Source of the DNA: Phycisphaerae bacterium
Lineage (GTDB): Bacteria; Planctomycetota; Phycisphaerae; UBA1845; Fen-1342
Assembly (NCBI GenBank): GCA_026984555.1
Contig: JALSRY010000419.1
Span: 1 to 11,967 of the forward strand
DNA: 11,967 nucleotides
Reading direction: 5' to 3'
The stretch's first letter is position 1. Each line of letters starts with the position of its first letter. The notes below the pieces were generated by a model, which was not told the DNA's origin, searched no databases, and saw nothing but the letters and a program-made list of their open reading frames with translations. Position numbers and translations under genes: made by a program. Positions 1-8,431 of the stretch are shown one piece after another.

Positions 1-75
1 GACATCCCGACCCCCGAGCCCGCCAGCCTCGCGCTGCTCGTCCTCGGTGGCCTGGTTGTGGCCCGTCGTCGCTAA
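1..75 (+). CDS. C-terminal end of a PEP-CTERM sorted exported protein (partial)
   Basis: Only the last 24 codons are in the window, ending in TAA at 73-75. They show the three-part PEP-CTERM signal: a Pro-Glu-Pro motif (DIPTPEPAS), a hydrophobic stretch (LALLVLGGLVV) and a basic tail (ARRR) at the very end. In families that carry it, this signal is recognised by an exosortase, which removes it during export to the cell surface or extracellular matrix. The body of the protein lies outside the window, so its function cannot be stated. A strong terminator follows 32 bases after the stop, which supports this being the true end of the gene and of its transcript. Confidence 0.85.
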   Translation, partial: DIPTPEPASLALLVLGGLVVARRR

Positions 76-107
76 GTAGTTAGCGAATCGACAAACCGAC
101 GAATGAC

Positions 108-145
108 CCCGGGCGGACCCTTGTGGTTCGCCCGGGTTCTTTTTT
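108..145 (+). terminator. Rho-independent terminator after the PEP-CTERM gene
   Basis: A 12-bp stem is formed by 108-119 (CCCGGGCGGACC) and 125-136 (GGTTCGCCCGGG), with one G-T pair and a 5-base loop. It is followed at once by TTCTTTTTT ending at 145. Stem, loop and T-tract are all in place for an intrinsic terminator reading rightwards. Confidence 0.9.
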
Positions 146-317
146 GCCTCCCCCCTGCCGACACATGTTCCGCCTCCCCCCTCGATCGTGTACGGTGCCC
201 CGTGCCACCATCAGGACACAAGGCTAAACACGGCGAACGGTCGGATGACGCCCGGACCGGCCCGTAAGCGGCGGAGGCGTTCCCGGCGGGCGTGTCATGG
301 ACCAGGGCAGGGTGACG
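146..317. other. Intergenic leader upstream of the AcpH-like gene
   Basis: About 170 bases between the terminator and the next start. A promoter for the following gene is expected here because the previous transcript terminates. I could not find a pair of -35/-10 boxes with correct spacing; GCTAAA at 223-228 is the best -10-like string but has no partner. No RNA gene or convincing repeat is visible. Confidence 0.4.
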
Positions 318-2149
<1,832 letters not shown>

Positions 2150-2201
2150 CGTTCGGCGGCCGGCGGGTCTTGAGGCATGTTCCGAAGCAGAGGGCAGACG
2201 C

Positions 2202-3452
2202 ATGAAGCGGAAATCCGTTCGCGACATCAACGTTTCGGGTCTGCGGGTGCTGATCCGTGCGGATCTCAACGTTCCGCTGGACGATCGCCAGCACATCACG
2301 GACGACGCCCGCATTCGCAAGTTCCTGCCCACGCTTGATTACGTGGTCGAACACGGGGGCCGCGCGATCGTGATGAGTCACCTCGGGCGGCCCACGGGCG
2401 ACCCGGACAAGGACCGCAAGCTTTCGTTGCGACCGGTCGCCGATCGGATCGCCGAGCTGACCGGACGCGCCTGCAAGTTCGTGGAATCCATCACGGGGCC
2501 CGAAGCGCTCGCGGCTTCCTCGGGGCTCGGCGACGGCGAGACGTTGCTGCTCGAGAACCTGCGGTTCGACCCCGCCGAAACGATCATCGACAAGGCCAAG
2601 AAGAATCCCAGCGGCAAGCTCACCCCCGCACAGGAGGAGGCCCGCCAGGTTTTCGCGAGGGCCCTCGCGGCTCACGGCGACGCCTATGTCAACGATGCGT
2701 TCGGCACGTGCCACCGGAAGCACGTGAGCATGTACGACGTTCCCCGGCTGATCCAGCCGGGGCTGCGCGTGGTCGGCTTCCTCGTCGAGAAGGAGCTGAT
2801 GTACCTCGGCCGAGCGATCGAGTCGCCCAAGCGACCGTTCGTGGCGATCCTCGGCGGCGCCAAGGTCAGCGACAAGATCGGCGTGATCCGCAACCTGCTG
2901 GACAAGGTGGACCACATTCTCATCGGCGGGGCGATGATGTTCACGTTCTGGGCCGCGTGTGACCGGGCCGTGGGCAAGAGCCTCTGCGAGCGGGACAAGC
3001 TCGACCTGGCCCGCGAGCTGCTCGACGCGGGTGGCGACAAGCTCCAGCTTCCGTCTGATTGCGTAGCCGCCGCCGAGCTGCGCGAGGGTGTGGAGTCCAC
3101 GGTTGTCGCGGGCGAGTTGCCGCCGAACCTGATGGGGCTCGATATCGGCCCGCAGACGCTGGAAGCGTTCAAGCGGATCATCGCGTCCGCCGGGACGATC
3201 GTCTGGAACGGGCCGGTGGGTGCTTTCGAGGTCAAGCCGTTCGACGCGGGCACGTTCGCGATCGCACACGCCATCGCCGAGGCGACGGACCAGGGGGCGG
3301 TTTCGGTGATCGGCGGCGGCGACAGCGCGGCGGCGGTGGCGCAGGCGGGGTTGGCGGAGCGCATGACGCACGTGAGTACGGGGGGCGGAGCGTCGCTGAA
3401 GTTCCTGGAGGGCAAGCGTTTCGAGGCCCTCGAGGTGCTCGACCAGGCGTAG
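2202..3452 (+). CDS. pgk: Phosphoglycerate kinase
   Basis: PGK transfers phosphate from 1,3-bisphosphoglycerate to ADP, the first ATP-yielding step of glycolysis, in the cytoplasm. The 416-residue product carries RADLNVP (19-25), SHLGRP (59-64), ENLRF (118-122), the nucleotide-side motif GGAKVSDK (218-225), NGPVGAFE (336-343), GGGDS (371-375) and STGGGASL (392-399). Both lobes are complete. Between ENLRF and the YVNDAFG motif (162-168) there are about 18 more residues than in textbook bacterial PGKs, a lysine/glutamate-rich insertion around 125-147. The ribosome binding site before ATG 2202 is modest (AGAGGG, 2189-2194). The gene follows gap by 52 bases and ends 17 bases from the convergent yhbH, with no strong terminator between them. 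Confidence 0.97.
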   Translation: MKRKSVRDINVSGLRVLIRADLNVPLDDRQHITDDARIRKFLPTLDYVVEHGGRAIVMSHLGRPTGDPDKDRKLSLRPVADRIAELTGRACKFVESITGPEALAASSGLGDGETLLLENLRFDPAETIIDKAKKNPSGKLTPAQEEARQVFARALAAHGDAYVNDAFGTCHRKHVSMYDVPRLIQPGLRVVGFLVEKELMYLGRAIESPKRPFVAILGGAKVSDKIGVIRNLLDKVDHILIGGAMMFTFWAACDRAVGKSLCERDKLDLARELLDAGGDKLQLPSDCVAAAELREGVESTVVAGELPPNLMGLDIGPQTLEAFKRIIASAGTIVWNGPVGAFEVKPFDAGTFAIAHAIAEATDQGAVSVIGGGDSAAAVAQAGLAERMTHVSTGGGASLKFLEGKRFEALEVLDQA

Positions 3453-3469
3453 TCGCGCCGCCCCGCGTT

Positions 3470-4570
3470 TCAGCGGCCCTTGGCGAAGAACTCCTTGATG
3501 CTGTCGTAGATGTCGTCCTTGGTGTTCACGCGACTGGTGACCATGTTCTCGACATCGGCCAGTTGTTCGCGCAGGACGTTGATGAAATGCCCGCTGCCGT
3601 AGGCGCTGGCCACCTGGCAATAGCCGAACTGGTTGGAAATGGGCAGCAGGTGTTCGCGTAGGATACGACAACACTCCCGCGAGTCGGACTCGGACGAATT
3701 GTCGCCGTCGGAGAAATGGAACAGGTAGATGTTCCACTCCAGCGGGTTGTAATGGCGTTCGATCACGTCGCGGCAGCACTTGAACGCACTGGAAATTTTC
3801 GTACCGCCGTCTTCGCGCAGGTGGAAGAACGTCTCGCGATCGACCTCCTGGGCGTGCACGTCGTGGACGATGTAGCGGCTCTCGATGCCGTCGTAGTTCC
3901 GCCGCAACCACGCGTCGATCCAGAAGGCCTCCAGGCGGACGAGTTCTTTCTGCTCGTATCCCATCGATCCCGAGACGTCCATCATGTAGACGATGACGGC
4001 GTTGGAATCGGGTTTCTTGACGGGTTTCCAACTGCGGTACACCTTGTCGCCGCGTTCGAAGATGATGACGGGGTGATCGGGGTCGTAGACGCCGGTCATG
4101 ATCATGCGGCGGAGGGCGCGTCGAAAGGTGCGTTTGAAGTGCCGCAGGGACTCGGGGCCGGTCTGTCGGATGCTGCTGTAGCGATCCTTGATGGTGGTGA
4201 TGCTGTGTTTGCCCTTGGGTTCGATCCGGGGCAGTTGGAGCTCTTCGCCCAGGATGTCGGCGAGCTCGTCGAGGGTGATATCGACTTCGAGGATGTGGCG
4301 GCCGGGATCGGTTCCGCCGAGGCCTCCCTGTCCGTCGCCGTCGCCGACGCTCTGGCCGGGTTCTCCTTCGCCTTGGCCGACGCCCTGATCGTTGTTGTTG
4401 CCGTAGCGGAAATGGGGGATGTCGATCCCGTGGATGGGGATGCTGACGAGGTGCTTGCCCTCCTTGCCGATCAGTTCGCCGCGGGTGAGGAACTTGCGCA
4501 AGTCCTTACGGATTTTGCCCTTGACGATCTGGCGGAAACGCTGATGGTCTTTGCGGATCTTCAGGATCAT
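3470..4570 (-). CDS. yhbH: YhbH/YeaH family protein (DUF444), VWA-like partner of PrkA
   Basis: The 366-residue product belongs to the DUF444 family found next to PrkA kinases (YhbH in Bacillus, YeaH in E. coli). It is closer in length to the shorter YhbH form. Residues 1-55 are basic, and 57-90 form a Gly/Asp/Gln-rich linker typical of the family. From about 190 onward there is a von Willebrand A-like fold with the metal site motif DVSGSM (198-203), a Thr in GGTKIS (255-260) and FSDGDN (286-291). The C-terminus ends in the family pattern around DDIYDSIKEFF. Its biochemical role is unknown; it probably acts with PrkA through metal-dependent binding. It starts 28 bases after prkA, with only a weak ribosome site (GATGAG), which suggests co-transcription and perhaps coupled translation. 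No spoVR gene follows, because pgk converges from the other side. Confidence 0.92.
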   Translation of the reverse strand: MILKIRKDHQRFRQIVKGKIRKDLRKFLTRGELIGKEGKHLVSIPIHGIDIPHFRYGNNNDQGVGQGEGEPGQSVGDGDGQGGLGGTDPGRHILEVDITLDELADILGEELQLPRIEPKGKHSITTIKDRYSSIRQTGPESLRHFKRTFRRALRRMIMTGVYDPDHPVIIFERGDKVYRSWKPVKKPDSNAVIVYMMDVSGSMGYEQKELVRLEAFWIDAWLRRNYDGIESRYIVHDVHAQEVDRETFFHLREDGGTKISSAFKCCRDVIERHYNPLEWNIYLFHFSDGDNSSESDSRECCRILREHLLPISNQFGYCQVASAYGSGHFINVLREQLADVENMVTSRVNTKDDIYDSIKEFFAKGR

Positions 4571-4598
4571 GGCTCATCGGCATCCGTGGCCGCGTGTC

Positions 4599-6659
4599 TC
4601 ACTCGCTCTGCTTGGCGTCACCGCGGGCGAAAATGCTGGCGACGTAGTTCAGCACGTCGGTGGCGCTGTTTTCGTTGTACCCGAAGAACTTGATCAGGCG
4701 TTGCTTGACGACGTCGATCTTGGCCTGGGTTTCGTCATCGACGACGCCGGAGACGACGCTCTTGAGCTTGATCGTATCGCGTGAGTCCTCGAACAATTTG
4801 AGCTCGAGGGCCTTGTGCAGCCGGGCGTTGGTGTGGTACTCGAACTTTTTGCCGTCGAGTGCGAGGGCACCGATGTAGTTCATGATCTCCTGGCGGAAAT
4901 CGTCCTTGCGGCTCTCGGGGATGTCGATTTTCTCCTCGATCGACCGCATGAGGCGTTCGTCGGGTTCTTCGTCCTTGCCGGTGTACTTGTTGCGCACCTT
5001 TTCGTGCTGGGTGTAGGCCCGCACGTTCTCGATGTAGTTGGTGCAGAGGCGGGTGACGGCGTCTTCGTCGGCCGAAATGGCCCGTTGCACCTCGCCCTTG
5101 AGGATGTCTTCGTACTCCTCGCGGACGACGCTGAGAAGCTCCTTGTAGCGTTTCTTGGTTTCCTCGTCGGTGATCAGCGAGTGGTGGCTCAGGCCGTTTT
5201 CGAGCTCGTTCATCACCATGAACGGGTTGATCTGGCGTTCCTGCTGGGCCTGCTCGCTGACGAGGGCGTTCGAGATCTTGTCCTGAATGTAGCGGGGGCT
5301 GATGCCGGTCATGCCCTCGCGGGGGTGTTCCTCGCGCAGCTCCTTGACCGAATCCTCGGTGAAGCCGGGGATGCTGCGACCGTCGTAGAGTTTGAGCTTC
5401 TGGAGCAGCGTCAGGCCGGCTTTTTTGGGTTCTTCGAGGCGGGTGAGGATGGCCCACATCGCGGCCGTCTCGATCGTGTGCGGGGCGATGTGGATGCCGG
5501 GCACCTTGTCCTTGTTGAAATCCTTCTCGTAGATCTTGATCTCGTCGGAAAGCCGGATGTTGTAGGGCACGTCGATCTTGATCGTGCGGTCGCGGAACGC
5601 TTCCATCAGGTCGTTGGACTGGAGTTTCTTGTACTCGGGCTCGTTGGTGTGCCCGATGATGACCTCGTCGATGTCGGTCTGGGCGAATTTCTTGGGCTTG
5701 ATGGTGTGCTCCTGCGACGCGCCGAGCAGGTCGTAAAGGAACGCCACGTCGAGCTTGAGCACTTCGATGAACTCGCACAGTCCCCGGTTGGCGATGTTCA
5801 ACTCGCCGTCGAAGTTGAACGCCCGGGGGTCGGAATCGGAGCCGTACTCGGCGATCTTGCGGTAGTTGATGTCGCCGGTCAGCTCGGTCGAGTCCTGGTT
5901 TTTCTCGTCCTTGGGCTGGAACGTGCCGATCCCGACGCGATCCTTTTCCGAGAGCAGAACCCGGCGCACGATGACGTGATCGAGCACCTTGCGCCAGTTG
6001 CCTTCGTAACGAATGAGCAGGTCTTCAAACGTCTTGCGGCAGAACGGGTCGAGGTCGCCCTCGACGCGGATCTGCTGGTCGGCGGGCAGGTCGGCGTTGA
6101 TCTGCGCGAGAATGTCCTTGCGGGCCTCGCGCGGGATCAGTTTGAGCGGTTCCTCGTGCATGGGGCACGGCGCGATGCCGCGCGGTCCGTCGCCGTCTTC
6201 GAGCTTCCAGGCGAACGTGTAGAGCGCTCCCTCGTCGAGCTGGCTGTAATACTCGAGCCCCTTCTTGAGCAGCCGCGCGATGGTACTCTTGCTGGAGCCG
6301 ACCGGGCCGTGCAGCAGGAGGATGCGTCGATCGCTGCCGAAGCCCTGGGCGGCGGACTTGAAGGTCTCGACGAGGCGCATCAGTGCCTGGTCGAGCCCGA
6401 AGACCGCATCAGCGCCGCCCCCGAAAGGGTCGTCGAAGAACTTGTAGTGGGTGATTTCCTGTTTGAACGACGTGTACCGCTCGGTGCCGAAGTGGCGGAC
6501 CATGTCGTAGACGCGCTGGAACGCGTTGCGGGCGATACGCGGGTTCCGAATCACCAGGTCGAGGTAATCAAAGAACGACCCTTCCCAGTGCTGCTGCCTG
6601 AACTTTTCGGTATCCAGGTGCTTGTCGATCACGGCGAGGATGGCGTCGCGCTTGGGCAT
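4599..6659 (-). CDS. prkA: PrkA family AAA+ serine protein kinase
   Basis: The 686-residue product matches PrkA (Bacillus) and YeaG (E. coli, about 644 residues). The N-terminal half is an AAA+ domain with Walker [10 protein letters not shown] (118-126), and the C-terminal half is the PrkA-specific region. Family members are described as Ser kinases active under starvation, in stationary phase or in sporulation, and protease activity has also been reported for the Bacillus protein. The start at 6659 (MPKRDAIL) is chosen over an in-frame upstream ATG at 6719 because AGGAG stands five bases before it and the family N-terminus begins here. yhbH follows 28 bases downstream. The long upstream region carries a sigma-54-like motif and a TATAAT box, described separately. 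No essential motif appears to be missing. Confidence 0.95.
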   Translation of the reverse strand: MPKRDAILAVIDKHLDTEKFRQQHWEGSFFDYLDLVIRNPRIARNAFQRVYDMVRHFGTERYTSFKQEITHYKFFDDPFGGGADAVFGLDQALMRLVETFKSAAQGFGSDRRILLLHGPVGSSKSTIARLLKKGLEYYSQLDEGALYTFAWKLEDGDGPRGIAPCPMHEEPLKLIPREARKDILAQINADLPADQQIRVEGDLDPFCRKTFEDLLIRYEGNWRKVLDHVIVRRVLLSEKDRVGIGTFQPKDEKNQDSTELTGDINYRKIAEYGSDSDPRAFNFDGELNIANRGLCEFIEVLKLDVAFLYDLLGASQEHTIKPKKFAQTDIDEVIIGHTNEPEYKKLQSNDLMEAFRDRTIKIDVPYNIRLSDEIKIYEKDFNKDKVPGIHIAPHTIETAAMWAILTRLEEPKKAGLTLLQKLKLYDGRSIPGFTEDSVKELREEHPREGMTGISPRYIQDKISNALVSEQAQQERQINPFMVMNELENGLSHHSLITDEETKKRYKELLSVVREEYEDILKGEVQRAISADEDAVTRLCTNYIENVRAYTQHEKVRNKYTGKDEEPDERLMRSIEEKIDIPESRKDDFRQEIMNYIGALALDGKKFEYHTNARLHKALELKLFEDSRDTIKLKSVVSGVVDDETQAKIDVVKQRLIKFFGYNENSATDVLNYVASIFARGDAKQSE

Positions 6660-6664
6660 TCCTG

Positions 6665-6669
6665 GCTCC
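6665..6669 (-). promoter_or_regulatory. Ribosome binding site of prkA
   Basis: Read on the minus strand, AGGAG within GATGAGGAGCC is five bases before the ATG at 6659. It favours this start over the longer one at 6719. Confidence 0.8.
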
Positions 6670-6747
6670 TCATCCTTTCCAACGATTCCTGGCCTGTTCG
6701 CATCATGGGCTGCCGTCACGGCGTGCCCCTCGGCGGCCGAGAACGAC

Positions 6748-6793
6748 CGATAACCGCGGGCCGCGCTGCTCCGCGACGGCGTAAAGGTTATCG
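6748..6793 (-). other. Nested inverted repeat in the probable prkA leader
   Basis: An outer pair of perfect 8-base arms, CGATAACC (6748-6755) and GGTTATCG (6786-6793), encloses an inner pair, GCCGCGC (6760-6766) and GCGACGGC (6773-6780, one bulged A), around a 6-base loop. As RNA on the minus strand this would fold as one long hairpin with an internal loop. It lies between the TATAAT box at 6818-6823 and the prkA start, so it would be in the 5' untranslated RNA. Alternatively the outer arms could be a DNA-binding site. No known riboswitch class is recognised. Confidence 0.45.
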
Positions 6794-6817
6794 ACCAATC
6801 CGCGAGCCTTTCTTCGG

Positions 6818-6823
6818 ATTATA
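6818..6823 (-). promoter_or_regulatory. Exact TATAAT -10 box upstream of prkA
   Basis: The minus strand reads CCCTATAATCC here, a perfect sigma-70 -10 hexamer in an otherwise GC-rich region. No -35 box stands at 16-18 bases; GTGACA is only 13 bases upstream, which is too close. If used, the start site would be near 6811 and the leader about 150 bases. It might need an activator or be served by an alternative sigma factor of the sigma-70 type. Confidence 0.4.
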
Positions 6824-6930
6824 GGGCGAAAAACAATGTCACGCGGGACACAACAGGCGGAACATCGCTAACAGCTTGCCCGCACACCGGTTATGAATCT
6901 CAACCCAACCTCGCACCTACCTCGCGCGCC

Positions 6931-6945
6931 GCAACCACCTCGCCA
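6931..6945 (-). promoter_or_regulatory. Sigma-54-like -24/-12 promoter motif upstream of prkA
   Basis: The minus strand reads TGGCGAGGTGGTTGC: TGGC at 6942-6945, seven bases, then TTGC at 6931-6934. This gives the GG-N10-GC spacing of sigma-54 promoters, and a T precedes the motif as in the consensus. The three bases after TGGC do not match the preferred AC(A/G). It points toward prkA, whose start is about 270 bases downstream. E. coli yeaG-yeaH is known to respond to nitrogen starvation through NtrC and sigma-54, which makes the match meaningful, although a chance hit is possible. Confidence 0.4.
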
Positions 6946-6950
6946 ACGAC

Positions 6951-6973
6951 CGGGTCGCCGGGAGCTCGACCCG
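6951..6973. repeat. Dyad symmetry next to the sigma-54-like motif
   Basis: CGGGTCG (6951-6957) and CGACCCG (6967-6973) are perfect 7-base inverted arms around 9 bases. On the minus strand they lie just upstream of the -24 element. They could be an operator or the stem of a kinase-gene terminator, but no T-tract follows on either strand. Confidence 0.4.
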
Positions 6974-7119
6974 AAACGCACAAACGGCCCACCCAGGGCG
7001 GCGATCATGACGGCGACGGCAGCGCAGAAACCGGGCGACAAGGCTCGGCCGAGGGGGCACGGCGGTAGTGTTCGGCGGGCGTGCTCGACATGCTGCCGGA
7101 GACGATGCCGAGGTTCGTG

Positions 7120-8355
7120 CTACCTTACCAGCATGGCGGCGAGAATGATGTTGACGAGGATGCTGATCGCCGCGATCAGTCCCAAGGTGATGGTCAGCGC
7201 CACGGGGGCACCGCGTTTGCGTGACGTGGCTGGCTCGCGGTCGATCGCCTGTGCTTCGCCGGATTCGAGCTTGGCGAACACGTCCTGTCCGAGGGATTGT
7301 TCGGCGTACTTGGGAGGCTGTCCGGCGGCGAGCAAGTCCAGGTCTTCGATGATCTCGCGGCAGTTCTGATAACGTTCTTCGCGGTTCTTGGCCATCATTT
7401 TTTCGATGGTGGCCGCGAAGCCGGCGGTGAGCTGGGTGTTGATGTGGTCCGGGGGTGTGAGCGGTTCCTTGAGGTGCTTGTGCATGACGGCCGAAGGGGT
7501 GGGACCTTCGAAGGGCACGCGGCCCGTGACCATGTGGTAGGCGGTGGCTCCGAGGGAGTAGATATCGGCGCGGTGGTCGATGTTGACTTCGCCGCGGATC
7601 TGCTCGGGGCTGATGTAATAGGGTGTGCCATAGGCCCGGCCGGCCTCGGCCATGGCGGCTTCGACATCCGATGCGGCGCGGGCGAGTCCCATGTCCGCCA
7701 GCTTGGCGACATGGTCCTTGGTCAGCATGATATTCTTGGGCTTGACGTCGCGGTGGATGATGCCGCGTTCGTGGGCGTGCTGGAGGGCGGCGGCAACCTG
7801 GCGGATGATGCGGATGGCCTCGTCCTCGGGATAGACGCGGTTCTGGACGATCTCGTCGTAGACCGTATCGCCTTCGACGTACTCCATCACGAAGTAGTGG
7901 TACCCGCCGGACTCCCCTACGTCGATGGCCTGGACGATGTTGTTGTGGTTCAGCGCGGCGGCGGCCTTGCCCTCACGGTAGAAGCGTTCGACGAACTCCT
8001 TGTTCTTGCTGAGGCGTTTGGGGAGCACCTTGATGGCGACGGTGCGATCGAGGCTGAGTTGTTTGGCCTTGTAGACGACGGCCATGGCGCCGGCGCCGAT
8101 TTTTTTCTGTAGTTGGTAGCCGGGGATTTGCTGGGCGGGGCGCCCGCCGGAATCCTCGCTGTCGCCCACCGCCCGTTGGAGCTGGGTACGGGTCAAGAAC
8201 CCCATATCGACGAGGATTTCACCGACGGGTCGATCTTTTCCCGCGTCGGCGAGCTTGCGTTTGCGTTTTACGGCTTCGCGCAACTCGTCCTTGCTTACCA
8301 GGTTGCGCTCTACCAAAATGCGAGCGACTTGGCTATCTTCAGGGGCGTCGGACAC
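7120..8355 (-). CDS. Tail-anchored Hanks-type Ser/Thr protein kinase with a two-repeat N-terminal region
   Basis: The 411-residue product is read from a GTG at 8355, supported by GGAAAGG five bases upstream and a promoter about 50 bases away. Residues 11-35 and 44-64 form two similar helical units (ILVERNLVSKDELREAV and VGEILVDMGFLTRTQLQRAV) like those in the N-terminal MshEN-type region of type II secretion ATPases. The kinase domain covers about 80-345: glycine loop GAGAMAVV (87-94), Lys109 in VAIK, Glu128, catalytic HRDVKPKN (201-208), DMG in place of DFG (221-223), GTPYYISPEQ (243-252) and Asp264. A hydrophobic segment at about 384-409 ends one residue from the C-terminus, so the kinase should face the cytoplasm on a tail anchor. 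All catalytic residues are present, so it is likely active. Substrates are unknown; no partner gene is fused or overlapping. Confidence 0.93.
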   Translation of the reverse strand: MSDAPEDSQVARILVERNLVSKDELREAVKRKRKLADAGKDRPVGEILVDMGFLTRTQLQRAVGDSEDSGGRPAQQIPGYQLQKKIGAGAMAVVYKAKQLSLDRTVAIKVLPKRLSKNKEFVERFYREGKAAAALNHNNIVQAIDVGESGGYHYFVMEYVEGDTVYDEIVQNRVYPEDEAIRIIRQVAAALQHAHERGIIHRDVKPKNIMLTKDHVAKLADMGLARAASDVEAAMAEAGRAYGTPYYISPEQIRGEVNIDHRADIYSLGATAYHMVTGRVPFEGPTPSAVMHKHLKEPLTPPDHINTQLTAGFAATIEKMMAKNREERYQNCREIIEDLDLLAAGQPPKYAEQSLGQDVFAKLESGEAQAIDREPATSRKRGAPVALTITLGLIAAISILVNIILAAMLVR

Positions 8356-8360
8356 CTGCG

Positions 8361-8367
8361 CCTTTCC
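8361..8367 (-). promoter_or_regulatory. Ribosome binding site of the Ser/Thr kinase
   Basis: GGAAAGG on the minus strand ends five bases before the GTG at 8355. It decides the GTG start, since no ATG is available at the N-terminus. Confidence 0.75.
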
Positions 8368-8402
8368 GTTGGGTTGGTCAGGTTTTTCAGCTTAGTCGCG
8401 TA

Positions 8403-8431
8403 ATTCTAGGCACTTGCAAACAGCCGGTCAA
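8403..8431 (-). promoter_or_regulatory. Sigma-70 type promoter of the Ser/Thr kinase gene
   Basis: On the minus strand TTGACC (8426-8431) and TAGAAT (8403-8408) are separated by exactly 17 bases, each one base from the consensus. The transcription start should be near 8396, giving a leader of about 40 bases. The -35 box includes the A of the ATG at 8431 that begins the divergent gene. Confidence 0.7.

Larger units (their letters stand above)
6660..7119. other. 460-base intergenic region between the kinase gene and prkA
   Basis: This is the largest non-coding stretch in the window. Besides the motifs listed separately it holds a 10-base palindrome, CTCGGCCGAG, at 7044-7053. No intrinsic terminator with a T-tract is seen after the kinase gene, whose stop is at 7120-7122. 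Small minus-strand frames, such as 46 codons from 7008 and 28 codons from 7091, lack ribosome sites and are not called as genes. No tRNA or known ncRNA is recognised. Confidence 0.5.

Noticed and set aside
3457..3477. GCCGC/GCGGC arms between pgk and yhbH as a bidirectional terminator
   Set aside because: Only five base pairs with an 11-base loop and no T-tract on either strand.
4815..6824. A 669-codon open frame on the plus strand, opposite prkA
   Set aside because: It is antisense to a well-conserved gene and arises from GC-rich codon use; its Val/Leu/Asp-rich product shows no family motif.
7044..7053. CTCGGCCGAG palindrome as a terminator of the kinase gene
   Set aside because: It has no loop and no T-tract; it was kept only as a possible protein-binding site.
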